Below, one piece after another: positions 1 through 6,445 of a stretch of DNA of 6,445 nucleotides (its first letter is position 1; every line of letters begins with the position of its first letter). Source of the stretch: Verrucomicrobiales bacterium (lineage in GTDB: Bacteria; Verrucomicrobiota; Verrucomicrobiia; Verrucomicrobiales; DEV007); the NCBI GenBank assembly GCA_022424805.1, contig JAKMGR010000224.1:1-6445 (forward strand), read 5' to 3'. The notes under the pieces were generated by a model, which saw only the letters and a list, made by a program, of their open reading frames with translations, was not told the DNA's origin and ran no database searches. A program made the position numbers and the translations under genes.

Positions 1-875
<875 letters not shown>

Positions 876-891
876 ACACGAAGATTGTCAC

Positions 892-988
892 TTCGAGAGC
901 ACTTTCCAGTCGTTAGGGGCGAAATATGGACGCTCTGCGTCTTGCCCCGTTCTGCATCGCTACCCGGCAGCTGGAAAGTGCTCTCGAA
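892..988. repeat. Perfect 18-base inverted repeat with nested stems, 16 bases after leuB
   Basis: Bases 892-909 (TTCGAGAGCACTTTCCAG) are an exact reverse complement of 971-988. Inside the 61-base loop are two further nested stems: GGGGC 916-920 with GCCCC 944-948, and GACGC 929-933 with GCGTC 937-941 around a three-base loop. A perfect 18-base match at this distance is very unlikely by chance. It is not a canonical intrinsic terminator of leuB, because the right arm is followed by a run of A and not T on the + strand. No flanking target-site duplication is apparent. It could be a REP- or MITE-like palindromic element, a transcript-end stabiliser or a structured RNA. Related elements appear after pyrE and guaA. 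Confidence 0.85.
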
Positions 989-1002
989 AAAAATCAGCAG
1001 AC

Positions 1003-1029
1003 CTGACAGGGTTGAATCATTGATATAAC
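1003..1029 (+). promoter_or_regulatory. Candidate promoter for pyrF-pyrE
   Basis: CTGACA at 1003-1008 matches the TTGACA -35 consensus in five of six positions, and TATAAC at 1024-1029 matches the TATAAT -10 in five of six. The spacer is 15 bases, shorter than the optimal 17, which would make the promoter weak or activator-dependent if real. Transcription would begin near 1036, about 33 bases before the pyrF ATG. Two copies of an 18-base repeat flank the -10, which is an operator-like layout. This is a consensus match only. Confidence 0.35.
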
Positions 1030-1045
1030 AGGGTTGACTCATCGA
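1006..1045 (+). repeat. Two tandem 18-base repeats, 22 bases apart, over the putative pyrF promoter
   Basis: ACAGGGTTGAATCATTGA (1006-1023) and ACAGGGTTGACTCATCGA (1028-1045) agree at 16 of 18 positions, with a start-to-start distance of 22 bases, about two helical turns. The first copy lies between the candidate -35 and -10; the second covers the region just after the -10. A third partial copy occurs in inverse orientation at 1048-1056 (ACAGGGTTA on the - strand). The spacing and placement would suit binding of a dimeric regulator, but the repeats could also be replication-slippage products. No regulator is identified. Confidence 0.6.
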
Positions 1046-1057
1046 CCTAACCCTGTT
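1027..1057 (+). promoter_or_regulatory. Hairpin in the pyrF leader, 11 bases before the start codon
   Basis: AACAGGGTT (1027-1035) pairs perfectly with AACCCTGTT (1049-1057) around a 13-base loop. A competing hairpin is possible inside it: GGTTGA (1032-1037) with TCGACC (1042-1047), closed by CTCA with one G-U pair. In addition, GACTC in the loop (1036-1040) complements GAGTC at 1058-1062, which would form an H-type pseudoknot abutting the AAGGG that precedes the ATG. If transcription starts near 1036 only part of the outer stem would be in the RNA, so a DNA operator and an RNA structure are alternative readings. Confidence 0.4.
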
Positions 1058-1068
1058 GAGTCGAAGGG

Positions 1069-1851
1069 ATGACCTACGCGGAGACTTTGCAGAATAGAAT
1101 CAAGGCCACGGGGAGTGCTCTCTGCGTGGGACTCGATCCTCGACCGGACCGGCACGATTCGGTTTCGGCTATTGAAACCTTCTGCGAAAAGGTGATAGCC
1201 GAAACGGCGGAATACGCTGCCTGTTTCAAACCAAACATCGCGTATTTCGAAGCTCTTGGTGTCGAGGGCTACGCCGTGATCGACCGTCTCGTTAGCCGCA
1301 TGAAAGATACGAGCGTGCCCATCGTGCTCGATGCCAAACGCGGAGACATCGGCACGACGCAGGAACACTATGCGAAAGGGTATTTTGGAAACTGGGATGT
1401 CGATGCCGTAACCTTGAGTCCCTACATGGGTTTTGATTCCGTGGAGCCGTTTCTGCAATATCCGGGGAAGGGCGTTTACCTGCTCGGGGTCACTTCAAAT
1501 GCGGGGGCGGCGGATCTGGAAACGCACGACCTCGCAAGCGGACGTAAAGTTTTCGAACTGGTCGGGGACATGGCTGGTCGTGCCAGTGATAATCCAGCGG
1601 GAGAGGGGAGTATCGGATTGGTCCTTGGGCTGACAAATGTTTCCGATGATGTGCTCGCCCGCATGCCCGATGTGCCACTTTTGATTCCCGGATTGGGGGC
1701 ACAAGGTGGAGATTTGGAAACTCTCCGTGGTGCGAATCGAACCGCTCCCAACGTTATCAATGTCTCTCGTGGTATTCTCTACGCCGACGAACATCTGTCA
1801 TTCACCGAAAAAGCTAAAGACTATGCGAACCGAATTGCCGACATCGCCTGA
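1069..1851 (+). CDS. pyrF: Orotidine 5'-phosphate decarboxylase, subfamily 2
   Basis: PyrF converts orotidine 5'-monophosphate to UMP, the last step of de novo pyrimidine synthesis, in the cytoplasm. The 260-residue product is an alpha/beta barrel. Residues 18-26 (LCVGLDPRP) form the first strand; 53-59 (FKPNIAY) carry the substrate-contacting Lys; 88-93 (DAKRGD) are the catalytic Asp-Lys-x-x-Asp set; 115-122 include SPYMGF; 207-215 (PGLGAQGGD) and 231-239 (NVSRGILYA, Arg234) bind the phosphate. The DAKRGDIGTTQEHYA style and the PYMGFDSVEPF segment point to the mycobacterial-type subfamily rather than the shorter E. coli-type enzyme. The start at 1069 places the first strand at the expected distance. 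It has AAGGG directly touching the ATG, so Shine-Dalgarno spacing is not normal. The last 29 bases overlap pyrE, so the two are coupled. Confidence 0.97.
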   Translation: MTYAETLQNRIKATGSALCVGLDPRPDRHDSVSAIETFCEKVIAETAEYAACFKPNIAYFEALGVEGYAVIDRLVSRMKDTSVPIVLDAKRGDIGTTQEHYAKGYFGNWDVDAVTLSPYMGFDSVEPFLQYPGKGVYLLGVTSNAGAADLETHDLASGRKVFELVGDMAGRASDNPAGEGSIGLVLGLTNVSDDVLARMPDVPLLIPGLGAQGGDLETLRGANRTAPNVINVSRGILYADEHLSFTEKAKDYANRIADIA

Positions 1852-2425
1852 CGAAACTATCGAACTGCTCAAAGACTACGGAGCGGTCGAACAGGGACAC
1901 TTTATCCTCGCGAGCGGAAACCACTCCGCCTACTACGTGAAAAAAGGGAAACTAGTGCAGCACCCCTTTGAGCTGCAGGAAATGATCGAGCAGCGCGTCG
2001 ACGCGATGAAAGCGCTCGGGCAGATCGATGTCGTTCTGAGTCCTGCAATGGGCGGAGTTCCTGTCGGGCAACAGGTCGGATCGGCGGTACATGCCCGGAC
2101 CATCTATGCCGAGCGAAATGCGGAAACGAACAAGTTGGAACTGAAGCGCGGCTTCGAGATCAAACCGGGTGAACGTTTGCTCCTCGTCGAGGATGTCATC
2201 ACGACTGGTGGCACTCTTCTCGAATTGACTGATTTCATCGCAGAGCAGGGTGGGGAAGTCGCAGGAGTATTTGTCGTCGTGAATCGGTCCGGCAAAGACA
2301 AGGTCGGCGAGTTTCCCGTCGTCTCCTGCATGGAGATTCAGTTTCCCGTCTATGCTCCTGACGAGGTGCCTGGGGATCTTGCCGCCATTCCTGCGGTGAG
2401 ACCGGGGACAAAGCGGGTGGAGTGA
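1823..2425 (+). CDS. pyrE: Orotate phosphoribosyltransferase, Thermus-type
   Basis: PyrE joins orotate to PRPP to give OMP, the substrate of PyrF encoded immediately upstream. The 200-residue protein fits the type I phosphoribosyltransferase fold: residues 25-38 (GHFILASGNHSAYY) are the orotate/PRPP loop region, 70-81 (VVLSPAMGGVPV) a core strand and loop, 94-110 the flexible segment leading into KRGFEIKPGE, and 119-131 (LLLVEDVITTGGT) the PRPP-binding motif. The style resembles the Thermus family of OPRTases more than E. coli PyrE. The cysteines often seen near the C-terminus of that family (a CPxC-like site) are missing here: residues 182-185 read VPGD. The frame is open further upstream to 1706, but that part is the pyrF shadow. 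ATG at 1823 gives a normal length and lies inside pyrF, with only a weak AAAG before it, so translation probably depends on coupling to pyrF. Confidence 0.93.
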   Translation: MRTELPTSPDETIELLKDYGAVEQGHFILASGNHSAYYVKKGKLVQHPFELQEMIEQRVDAMKALGQIDVVLSPAMGGVPVGQQVGSAVHARTIYAERNAETNKLELKRGFEIKPGERLLLVEDVITTGGTLLELTDFIAEQGGEVAGVFVVVNRSGKDKVGEFPVVSCMEIQFPVYAPDEVPGDLAAIPAVRPGTKRVE

Positions 2426-2436
2426 TTGGAGAATGG

Positions 2437-2491
2437 CCCTACCGGCGTTTTGTCTGCACTCTCGCCACGCTTCGATCATGCTCTGAGTGCA
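2437..2491. repeat. Palindromic intergenic element 11 bases after pyrE
   Basis: TGCACTC (2455-2461) is an exact inverted match to GAGTGCA (2485-2491), with a 23-base loop. The left part reads CTACCGGC, then 12 bases, then CTCTCG (2439-2464). The element after leuB has CTACCCGGC, also 12 bases, then CTCTCG (960-986), so the two appear related. The stem is short and no clean T-run follows, so terminator function is only possible. The element lies between the pyrE stop and the point where the beta-helix pseudogene loses recognisable sequence. Confidence 0.45.
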
Positions 2492-2516
2492 TCGAACTGG
2501 AGATCCCTGAAAAAGA

Positions 2517-3205
2517 AAAATTCCGCACGTTGCCGTTGAGAACGAGTCCCTCGCTCGAGCCGAGCTTGAGATCGTAGAGTTCGTTTCGGGAAATGAGAAT
2601 GTCCTCAAGCGGTTCCATTTCGTATTCAAAAACGGCAATTCTGTGTGCGTTCCCGCCGTCGTAGACATTGAAGCGGGTTTCGATTTCGTGAATTCGATTG
2701 TCGATCAGCCGATGTGGGTCGGCGCCCCTTCCACGAGAATCCAGATCGGAACCAGGTAACGTTGCGCGGTTTTGTAATTTCTCAGTTCCAGTCCCCGGAC
2801 GCGGATGTAATACTGGTCGATTACGACGAACAGCGCATTTGTGCTGTTGGGATCAAAAGGCAGGTTTGTTCCATCGATGACGGTGGTCTCACCCTGTGCA
2901 GCCTTAAAGGTGATTAATCCTGCACCAGCGCTCCCGGATACCTCGACGTTGACCTTTTTCTGATAAACCCCCTCGTGAATAATGACATTGGAGCCAGCGG
3001 GAACTGTCTCGGCCGCTCTCTGGATCGTAAGCCCGGGGCTGCCTGCAGCCCTGGTGTTGCCATCGTCGCCATCTGGGCTGATGTGAAAGTCGGTAGTGGA
3101 AGCGAATTGTGCAAGAAACGAAAAAAGGAGTAGAGGCAATGATCTCAAGGCTCCTCTAGCATAAAGTTTTGCTGAAAAATCGTCTTCTTTTCTTTTTCTC
3201 CTCAA
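2517..3205 (-). pseudogene. Secreted right-handed beta-helix (pectate-lyase-like) protein, frameshifted and truncated
   Basis: The intact part (3205 down to a TGA at 2705-2707) encodes up to 166 residues. Residues 21-36 (RSLPLLLFSFLAQFAS) look like a signal peptide, followed by FHISPDGDDGN, GSPGLTIQRAAETVPAGS, VIIHEGVYQKKV and TVIDGTNL, the pattern that opens many extracellular beta-helix and DUF1565-like proteins. Just past the stop the homology continues in the next frame: LIDNRIHEIETRFNVYDGG, then AHRIAVFEY, ILISRNELYDLKLG and EGLVLNGNVRNF, all typical beta-helix coils. A single-base loss near 2707 explains the break. After VRNF (about 2517) the pattern stops, though the frame runs on to a TAG at 2439-2441. 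Only about 230 residues are recognisable, while such proteins are often 400 or more. The start is uncertain: TTG at 3205 is the best in-frame codon and no ATG is available. Substrate and enzyme activity cannot be told. Confidence 0.8.
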
Positions 3206-3247
3206 ACTTTCGCTTGATCCTCCCTGAGTCCCTCCTAAATATTATCT

Positions 3248-4702
3248 ATGGGTGAACTTCCTCTCGGTCTTAGTTTTGATGATGTCCTTCTCGTCCCGCA
3301 GCGCAGCGGGGTTCTTCCGGCGGGGGTAGACATCTCGACCAGCCTCTCAGAAGGCATTCCTTTGAACATCCCGATCATCTCATCTGCGATGGATACGGTG
3401 ACGGAGGATGAGCTTGCAATCGCTTTGGCTCGCGAGGGCGGAATTGGCGTAATTCATCGCAACATGCTGATCGAAGAGCAGGCCGATATGGTAGCGAAAG
3501 TGAAGCGGTCAGAAAATACGGTCATCACAGATCCTTTCACCGTTTCTGCAGATGTTCGTCTTTCGGAATTGCAGCGGATCATGAATGAAAAGGGAGTCAA
3601 CGGATTCCCAGTGATTGATGAAAACCGCGTTCTCATTGGCATGGTTACAAGCCGGGACATCTGGTTTATCGAGGATGAAAATGCGTCTGTTTCGGACGTG
3701 ATGACTCCGAAAGAGCGACTCGTCTCTGCTCAGGAGGGGACTGGTCTTGAGGAGGCGCGGCGTGTTCTGCAGCAAGCTCGCATTGAGAAGCTTCCACTCG
3801 TGGACGAAGAGGGACGGCTGACGGGACTGATTACGGCTCAGGATATCGAGAAGCGCGACATGTATTTGAACTCAGCAAAAGACAGGCATGGCCGTCTGCG
3901 TGTTGGTGCTGCAATCGGTGTGGGCCCAGATTGTTTCGATCGTGCCGCAGGAGTCATTGAAGCTGGTGCGGATGCCGTTTTCATCGACGCTGCTACAGGA
4001 CATACCGAACGAGTTCTTTCTGTTATTGAGAAAATTAACAGTGATCACGGCAAACCGGTGGTAGCCGGAAATGTCGTCACCGCTGACGGAGCCAAAGACC
4101 TCATTGCTGCAGGCGCGGCAGCAGTGAAGGTGGGCGTTGGACCCGGATCAATCTGCACAACCCGTGTCATTGCCGGGGTGGGCACTCCGCAATTCACTGC
4201 GATTCAGAATGTGGCTCCGGTTTGCCACGAGAAAGGCATTCCGCTCATCGCTGACGGTGGAATTCGGTATTCTGGCGATGTCGTAAAAGCTATGGCTGCG
4301 GGAGCAAATCTGGTAATGCTGGGATCCCTTCTGGCCGGATGTCGCGAGAGCCCCGGCGAAATGGTCAATCACCAGGGGCGAGCCTGGAAAGAGTATCGAG
4401 GTATGGGCTCGGAAAAGGCGATGCGAAAAGGATCAGGGGATCGTTACGGGCAGAATTCGTCTGGAAAACTAGTCGCCGAAGGTGTCGAAGCACGCGTTCC
4501 CTACCGAGGGCCACTTGCGGATACCGTTTTTCAGCTTCTCGGTGGACTTCGCAGCGGTATGGGCTACGTCGGCGCGGAGAATCTTCAGTATTTGCGTGAG
4601 CGTGCGAAGTTTGTTCGCATCACCTCAGGCGGCTTGAAAGAGAGCCACGCGCATGACATCACGATAACGGAAGAGCCGGTCAATTATCAGCAATCGAGCT
4701 GA
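3248..4702 (+). CDS. guaB: IMP dehydrogenase
   Basis: GuaB oxidises IMP to XMP with NAD+, the committed step of GMP synthesis, as a cytoplasmic tetramer or octamer. The 484-residue length is normal. Residues 1-90 start the barrel ([34 protein letters not shown]). Two CBS domains fill about 92-205 ([52 protein letters not shown]) and usually bind ATP or GTP for allosteric control. The barrel resumes with Asp247 of [21 protein letters not shown], the catalytic-loop Cys303 in [11 protein letters not shown] (codon at 4154), [10 protein letters not shown] (336-344), and the flap with [18 protein letters not shown] (383-400) and the base Arg416 of EGVEARVPY. The NAD-site sequence DAATGHT replaces the more common D-[ST]-[AS]-H-G-H-S but keeps the Asp. 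No Shine-Dalgarno site precedes the ATG; the upstream stretch is pyrimidine-rich. guaA follows after 42 bases. Confidence 0.99.
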   Translation: MGELPLGLSFDDVLLVPQRSGVLPAGVDISTSLSEGIPLNIPIISSAMDTVTEDELAIALAREGGIGVIHRNMLIEEQADMVAKVKRSENTVITDPFTVSADVRLSELQRIMNEKGVNGFPVIDENRVLIGMVTSRDIWFIEDENASVSDVMTPKERLVSAQEGTGLEEARRVLQQARIEKLPLVDEEGRLTGLITAQDIEKRDMYLNSAKDRHGRLRVGAAIGVGPDCFDRAAGVIEAGADAVFIDAATGHTERVLSVIEKINSDHGKPVVAGNVVTADGAKDLIAAGAAAVKVGVGPGSICTTRVIAGVGTPQFTAIQNVAPVCHEKGIPLIADGGIRYSGDVVKAMAAGANLVMLGSLLAGCRESPGEMVNHQGRAWKEYRGMGSEKAMRKGSGDRYGQNSSGKLVAEGVEARVPYRGPLADTVFQLLGGLRSGMGYVGAENLQYLRERAKFVRITSGGLKESHAHDITITEEPVNYQQSS

Positions 4703-4744
4703 TTTGAATTACTCGATCTCTTCTCCTGCCTTCACTCTATTCTC

Positions 4745-6265
4745 ATGGAACATCCCATTGCCGTCATTGATTATGGTTCGCAGTATACTCAGCTCATCGT
4801 GCGACGCATTCGCGAGCTCGGGTATTTTTCCCGTCTTTATCAGCCTTCGGAACTTGATCAAACAGGCGATCCAGCCGCTGTGATTCTGTCTGGCGGACCG
4901 CGTTCGACCCTGGAAGATGACGCGCCTGACATCGACTTTGATTATCTGGTCAAAATGGGAGTTCCGGTCCTCGGGGTCTGCTATGGAATGCAGCTTTTGA
5001 ATACCAAGTTTGGTGGCACTGTCGCTCCCGGAAATACGCGGGAATACGGTCCCGCTACGCTCATGCCCGAGGATGGTGTTGACGGCATTTTTTCTGATCT
5101 TGAAGGCCACTCACAGATCTGGATGAGCCACTCGGATACGGTCAGCGAGCTTCCTGACGGCTGCGAAGTAATGGGGCGAAATCTCGAAGGCGTTCCTGTT
5201 GCGCTGCGGTGGAACGACAAGTTTTTCGGCATCCAATTTCACCCGGAAGTTTCTCATACCGATGAGGGAACGCAGATCCTTCAGAATTTCCTCAACCGCG
5301 CAACCGACCTACCCACTTTTGCGATTTCTTCGTTTAAAGACAAACTGGTCGAGCGGGTTCGTGCCGAGGTGAATGGTCGAAAAGTCGTCTGCGGTGTATC
5401 CGGTGGCGTTGACTCATCGGTGCTGGCAGCTCTGCTTCATGAAGCTCAAATCGATACGCGCAATATTTTCGTCGACACAGGCTTGTCACGAAAAGATGAA
5501 CCTGCTGAAGTCGAATCGCTTTTCAGAGAAGTTGGGATCGAAATCGAAACCATCGATGCATCAAAGCTTTTTCTAGATGCCCTCGCAGGTGTTTCTGACC
5601 CAGAAGAAAAGCGCCGTATTATTGGGCGGTTGTTTGTGCAGGTCTTTTTTGACGCTGTCGGAGACGATGTGGAACTGCTGGCACAGGGCACTCTTTATCC
5701 CGACGTGATCGAGAGCGCCACGAGCGGATCGATCGCTTCGACAATCAAGACGCACCACAACCGAGTTGACAAGATCATGGAACTCAAAGAGGCGGGCCGG
5801 GTGATCGAGCCGCTCGACGAGCTTTTCAAAGACGAGGTTCGCGAGCTCGGTCGTGTTCTCGGATTGCCCGAGCGAGTCGTTGGTCGCCATCCCTTTCCTG
5901 GTCCGGGACTGGCTGTGCGCTGCCCGGGTGAGGTTACGGAGGAGAAGCTGAAAATCATTCGCGAGGCAGATGATATTTTTATCGGCCTGCTCCGCGATCG
6001 TCATTTCTATGATTCTGTCTGGCAAGCATATGCCGCTCTGATTCCGACAAAAACGGTCGGCGTAAAAGGCGATGAGCGAAGCTACGAGTATGCCCTCAGC
6101 CTTCGCGCCGTAACAAGTGAGGACGCAATGACAGCGGAATGGGTTCACCTTCCCTACGAATTGCTCGGCGAGATATCGAATCGGATTTTGAACGAGGTGC
6201 CGGGCGTGAACCGCGTCCTCTACGACATCTCGACGAAGCCTCCTGCGAGTATTGAGTGGGAGTAG
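4745..6265 (+). CDS. guaA: GMP synthase (glutamine-hydrolysing), fused two-domain form
   Basis: GuaA aminates XMP to GMP using ATP and ammonia from glutamine, taking the product of GuaB. The 506 residues give the full bacterial arrangement. Residues 1-190 are a class I glutamine amidotransferase with nucleophile Cys79 in GVCYGMQLL and triad partners His166 and Glu168 in FHPEVS. Residues 195-385 are the ATP pyrophosphatase domain with the P-loop SGGVDSS (219-225), FVDTGL (242-247) and QGTLYPDVIES (314-324). The C-terminal dimerisation domain runs from about 386 (PGPGLAVRCPGEVT) and ends in the usual KPPASIEWE. Around 335-356 the reading is KTHHNRVDKIMELKEAGRVI, a longer loop than the common HHNVGGLP type. 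The ATG at 4745 aligns with homologous starts (IAVIDYGSQYTQLI). No Shine-Dalgarno sequence is present; the 42 bases after guaB are pyrimidine-rich and contain no terminator, so the pair is probably one transcript. Confidence 0.99.
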   Translation: MEHPIAVIDYGSQYTQLIVRRIRELGYFSRLYQPSELDQTGDPAAVILSGGPRSTLEDDAPDIDFDYLVKMGVPVLGVCYGMQLLNTKFGGTVAPGNTREYGPATLMPEDGVDGIFSDLEGHSQIWMSHSDTVSELPDGCEVMGRNLEGVPVALRWNDKFFGIQFHPEVSHTDEGTQILQNFLNRATDLPTFAISSFKDKLVERVRAEVNGRKVVCGVSGGVDSSVLAALLHEAQIDTRNIFVDTGLSRKDEPAEVESLFREVGIEIETIDASKLFLDALAGVSDPEEKRRIIGRLFVQVFFDAVGDDVELLAQGTLYPDVIESATSGSIASTIKTHHNRVDKIMELKEAGRVIEPLDELFKDEVRELGRVLGLPERVVGRHPFPGPGLAVRCPGEVTEEKLKIIREADDIFIGLLRDRHFYDSVWQAYAALIPTKTVGVKGDERSYEYALSLRAVTSEDAMTAEWVHLPYELLGEISNRILNEVPGVNRVLYDISTKPPASIEWE

Positions 6266-6266
6266 A

Positions 6267-6324
6267 GGAGCGGAAGATTTTTTGTAATAGTGCGCCAATC
6301 AGGCAGGGTGGAATCTGCCGCTCC
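6267..6324. repeat. Imperfect 13-base inverted repeat directly after guaA
   Basis: GGAGCGGAAGATT (6267-6279) and AATCTGCCGCTCC (6312-6324) are inverted matches at 12 of 13 positions around a 32-base spacer, starting one base after the guaA stop. An alternative inner hairpin pairs GGCAG (6302-6306) with CTGCC (6315-6319). A T-rich stretch begins about ten bases later (6335-6343), too far for a textbook intrinsic terminator, though some role at the guaA 3' end is plausible. Its right half (GGCAG, TGGAA, TGC, CTC in this order) matches the right half of the element after leuB. Confidence 0.6.
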
Positions 6325-6445
6325 ATTCTCCGCATTTTGTTTTCGATTTGGAGGGGGTGAACTCCCGCTTGCCCGCGACGGACTTGGGTTGATTGCCTGT
6401 ATTCTGGCATCATCGAGTTTTTGGTTCGTCAAAATCGAAGCACGG

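Noticed and set aside
1706..1822. Upstream extension of the pyrE frame to an ATG at 1706
   Set aside because: These 39 codons lie wholly within pyrF in another frame and do not resemble any PyrE N-terminus; ATG at 1823 gives the family's length.
2431..2454. Intrinsic terminator for pyrE (GGCC...CGGC followed by GTTTTG)
   Set aside because: The stem is only three or four bases and the T-run is short, so it cannot be supported.
1952..2668. Long - strand open frame (238 codons) opposite pyrE and into the pseudogene region
   Set aside because: It is in a different frame from the beta-helix relic and mostly antisense to conserved pyrE; the translation is low-complexity and shows no family pattern.
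3214..3245. guaB promoter from TTGATC (3214-3219) and TATTAT (3240-3245)
   Set aside because: The spacer is 20 bases and the -10 would sit almost on the ATG; the match is too poor to call.
5573..6298. Long - strand open frame (241 codons) opposite the guaA 3' half
   Set aside because: Antisense shadow of a strongly conserved coding region with no motif of its own.
6394..6424. Terminator-like TGCC/GGCA hairpin followed by TTTTT near the right edge
   Set aside because: A four-base stem with a gap before the T-run is not convincing.

Overview
The window carries five nucleotide and amino-acid biosynthesis genes on the + strand and one decayed gene on the - strand. In order these are the 3' part of leuB (leucine synthesis), pyrF and pyrE (the last two enzymes of UMP synthesis), a broken secreted beta-helix gene on the opposite strand, then guaB and guaA (IMP to XMP to GMP). 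All five + strand enzymes keep their catalytic motifs and look functional. The Thermus-type PyrE, the subfamily-2 PyrF, the lack of Shine-Dalgarno sites before guaB and guaA, and a secreted beta-helix protein suggest a moderately GC-rich Gram-negative-type bacterium, possibly of the Verrucomicrobiota or wider PVC group. That assignment is an inference from protein style and was not tested against a database.

Layout: leuB enters from the left edge and stops at 875. The 193 bases between leuB and pyrF hold a perfect 18-base inverted repeat (892-988), then a compact promoter-like region with two tandem 18-base repeats and an inverted partial copy just before pyrF. pyrF and pyrE overlap by 29 bases and must be co-transcribed. 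The 822 bases from pyrE to guaB contain no intact gene. They hold a short palindromic element next to the pyrE stop, then the remnant of a signal-peptide-bearing right-handed beta-helix protein, frameshifted near 2705 and losing recognisable sequence near 2517. guaB and guaA follow 42 bases apart and form a GMP synthesis unit. The last 180 bases hold another palindromic element directly after guaA and a frame that stays open to the window edge.

The genes are ordinary. The least explained structure is between them: the 3' ends of leuB, pyrE and guaA are each followed by a palindromic element, and these can be aligned by eye into one diverged family. The second point of interest is the repeat-rich pyrF control region. 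No defence system, CRISPR array, tRNA, rRNA or complete mobile element is visible.
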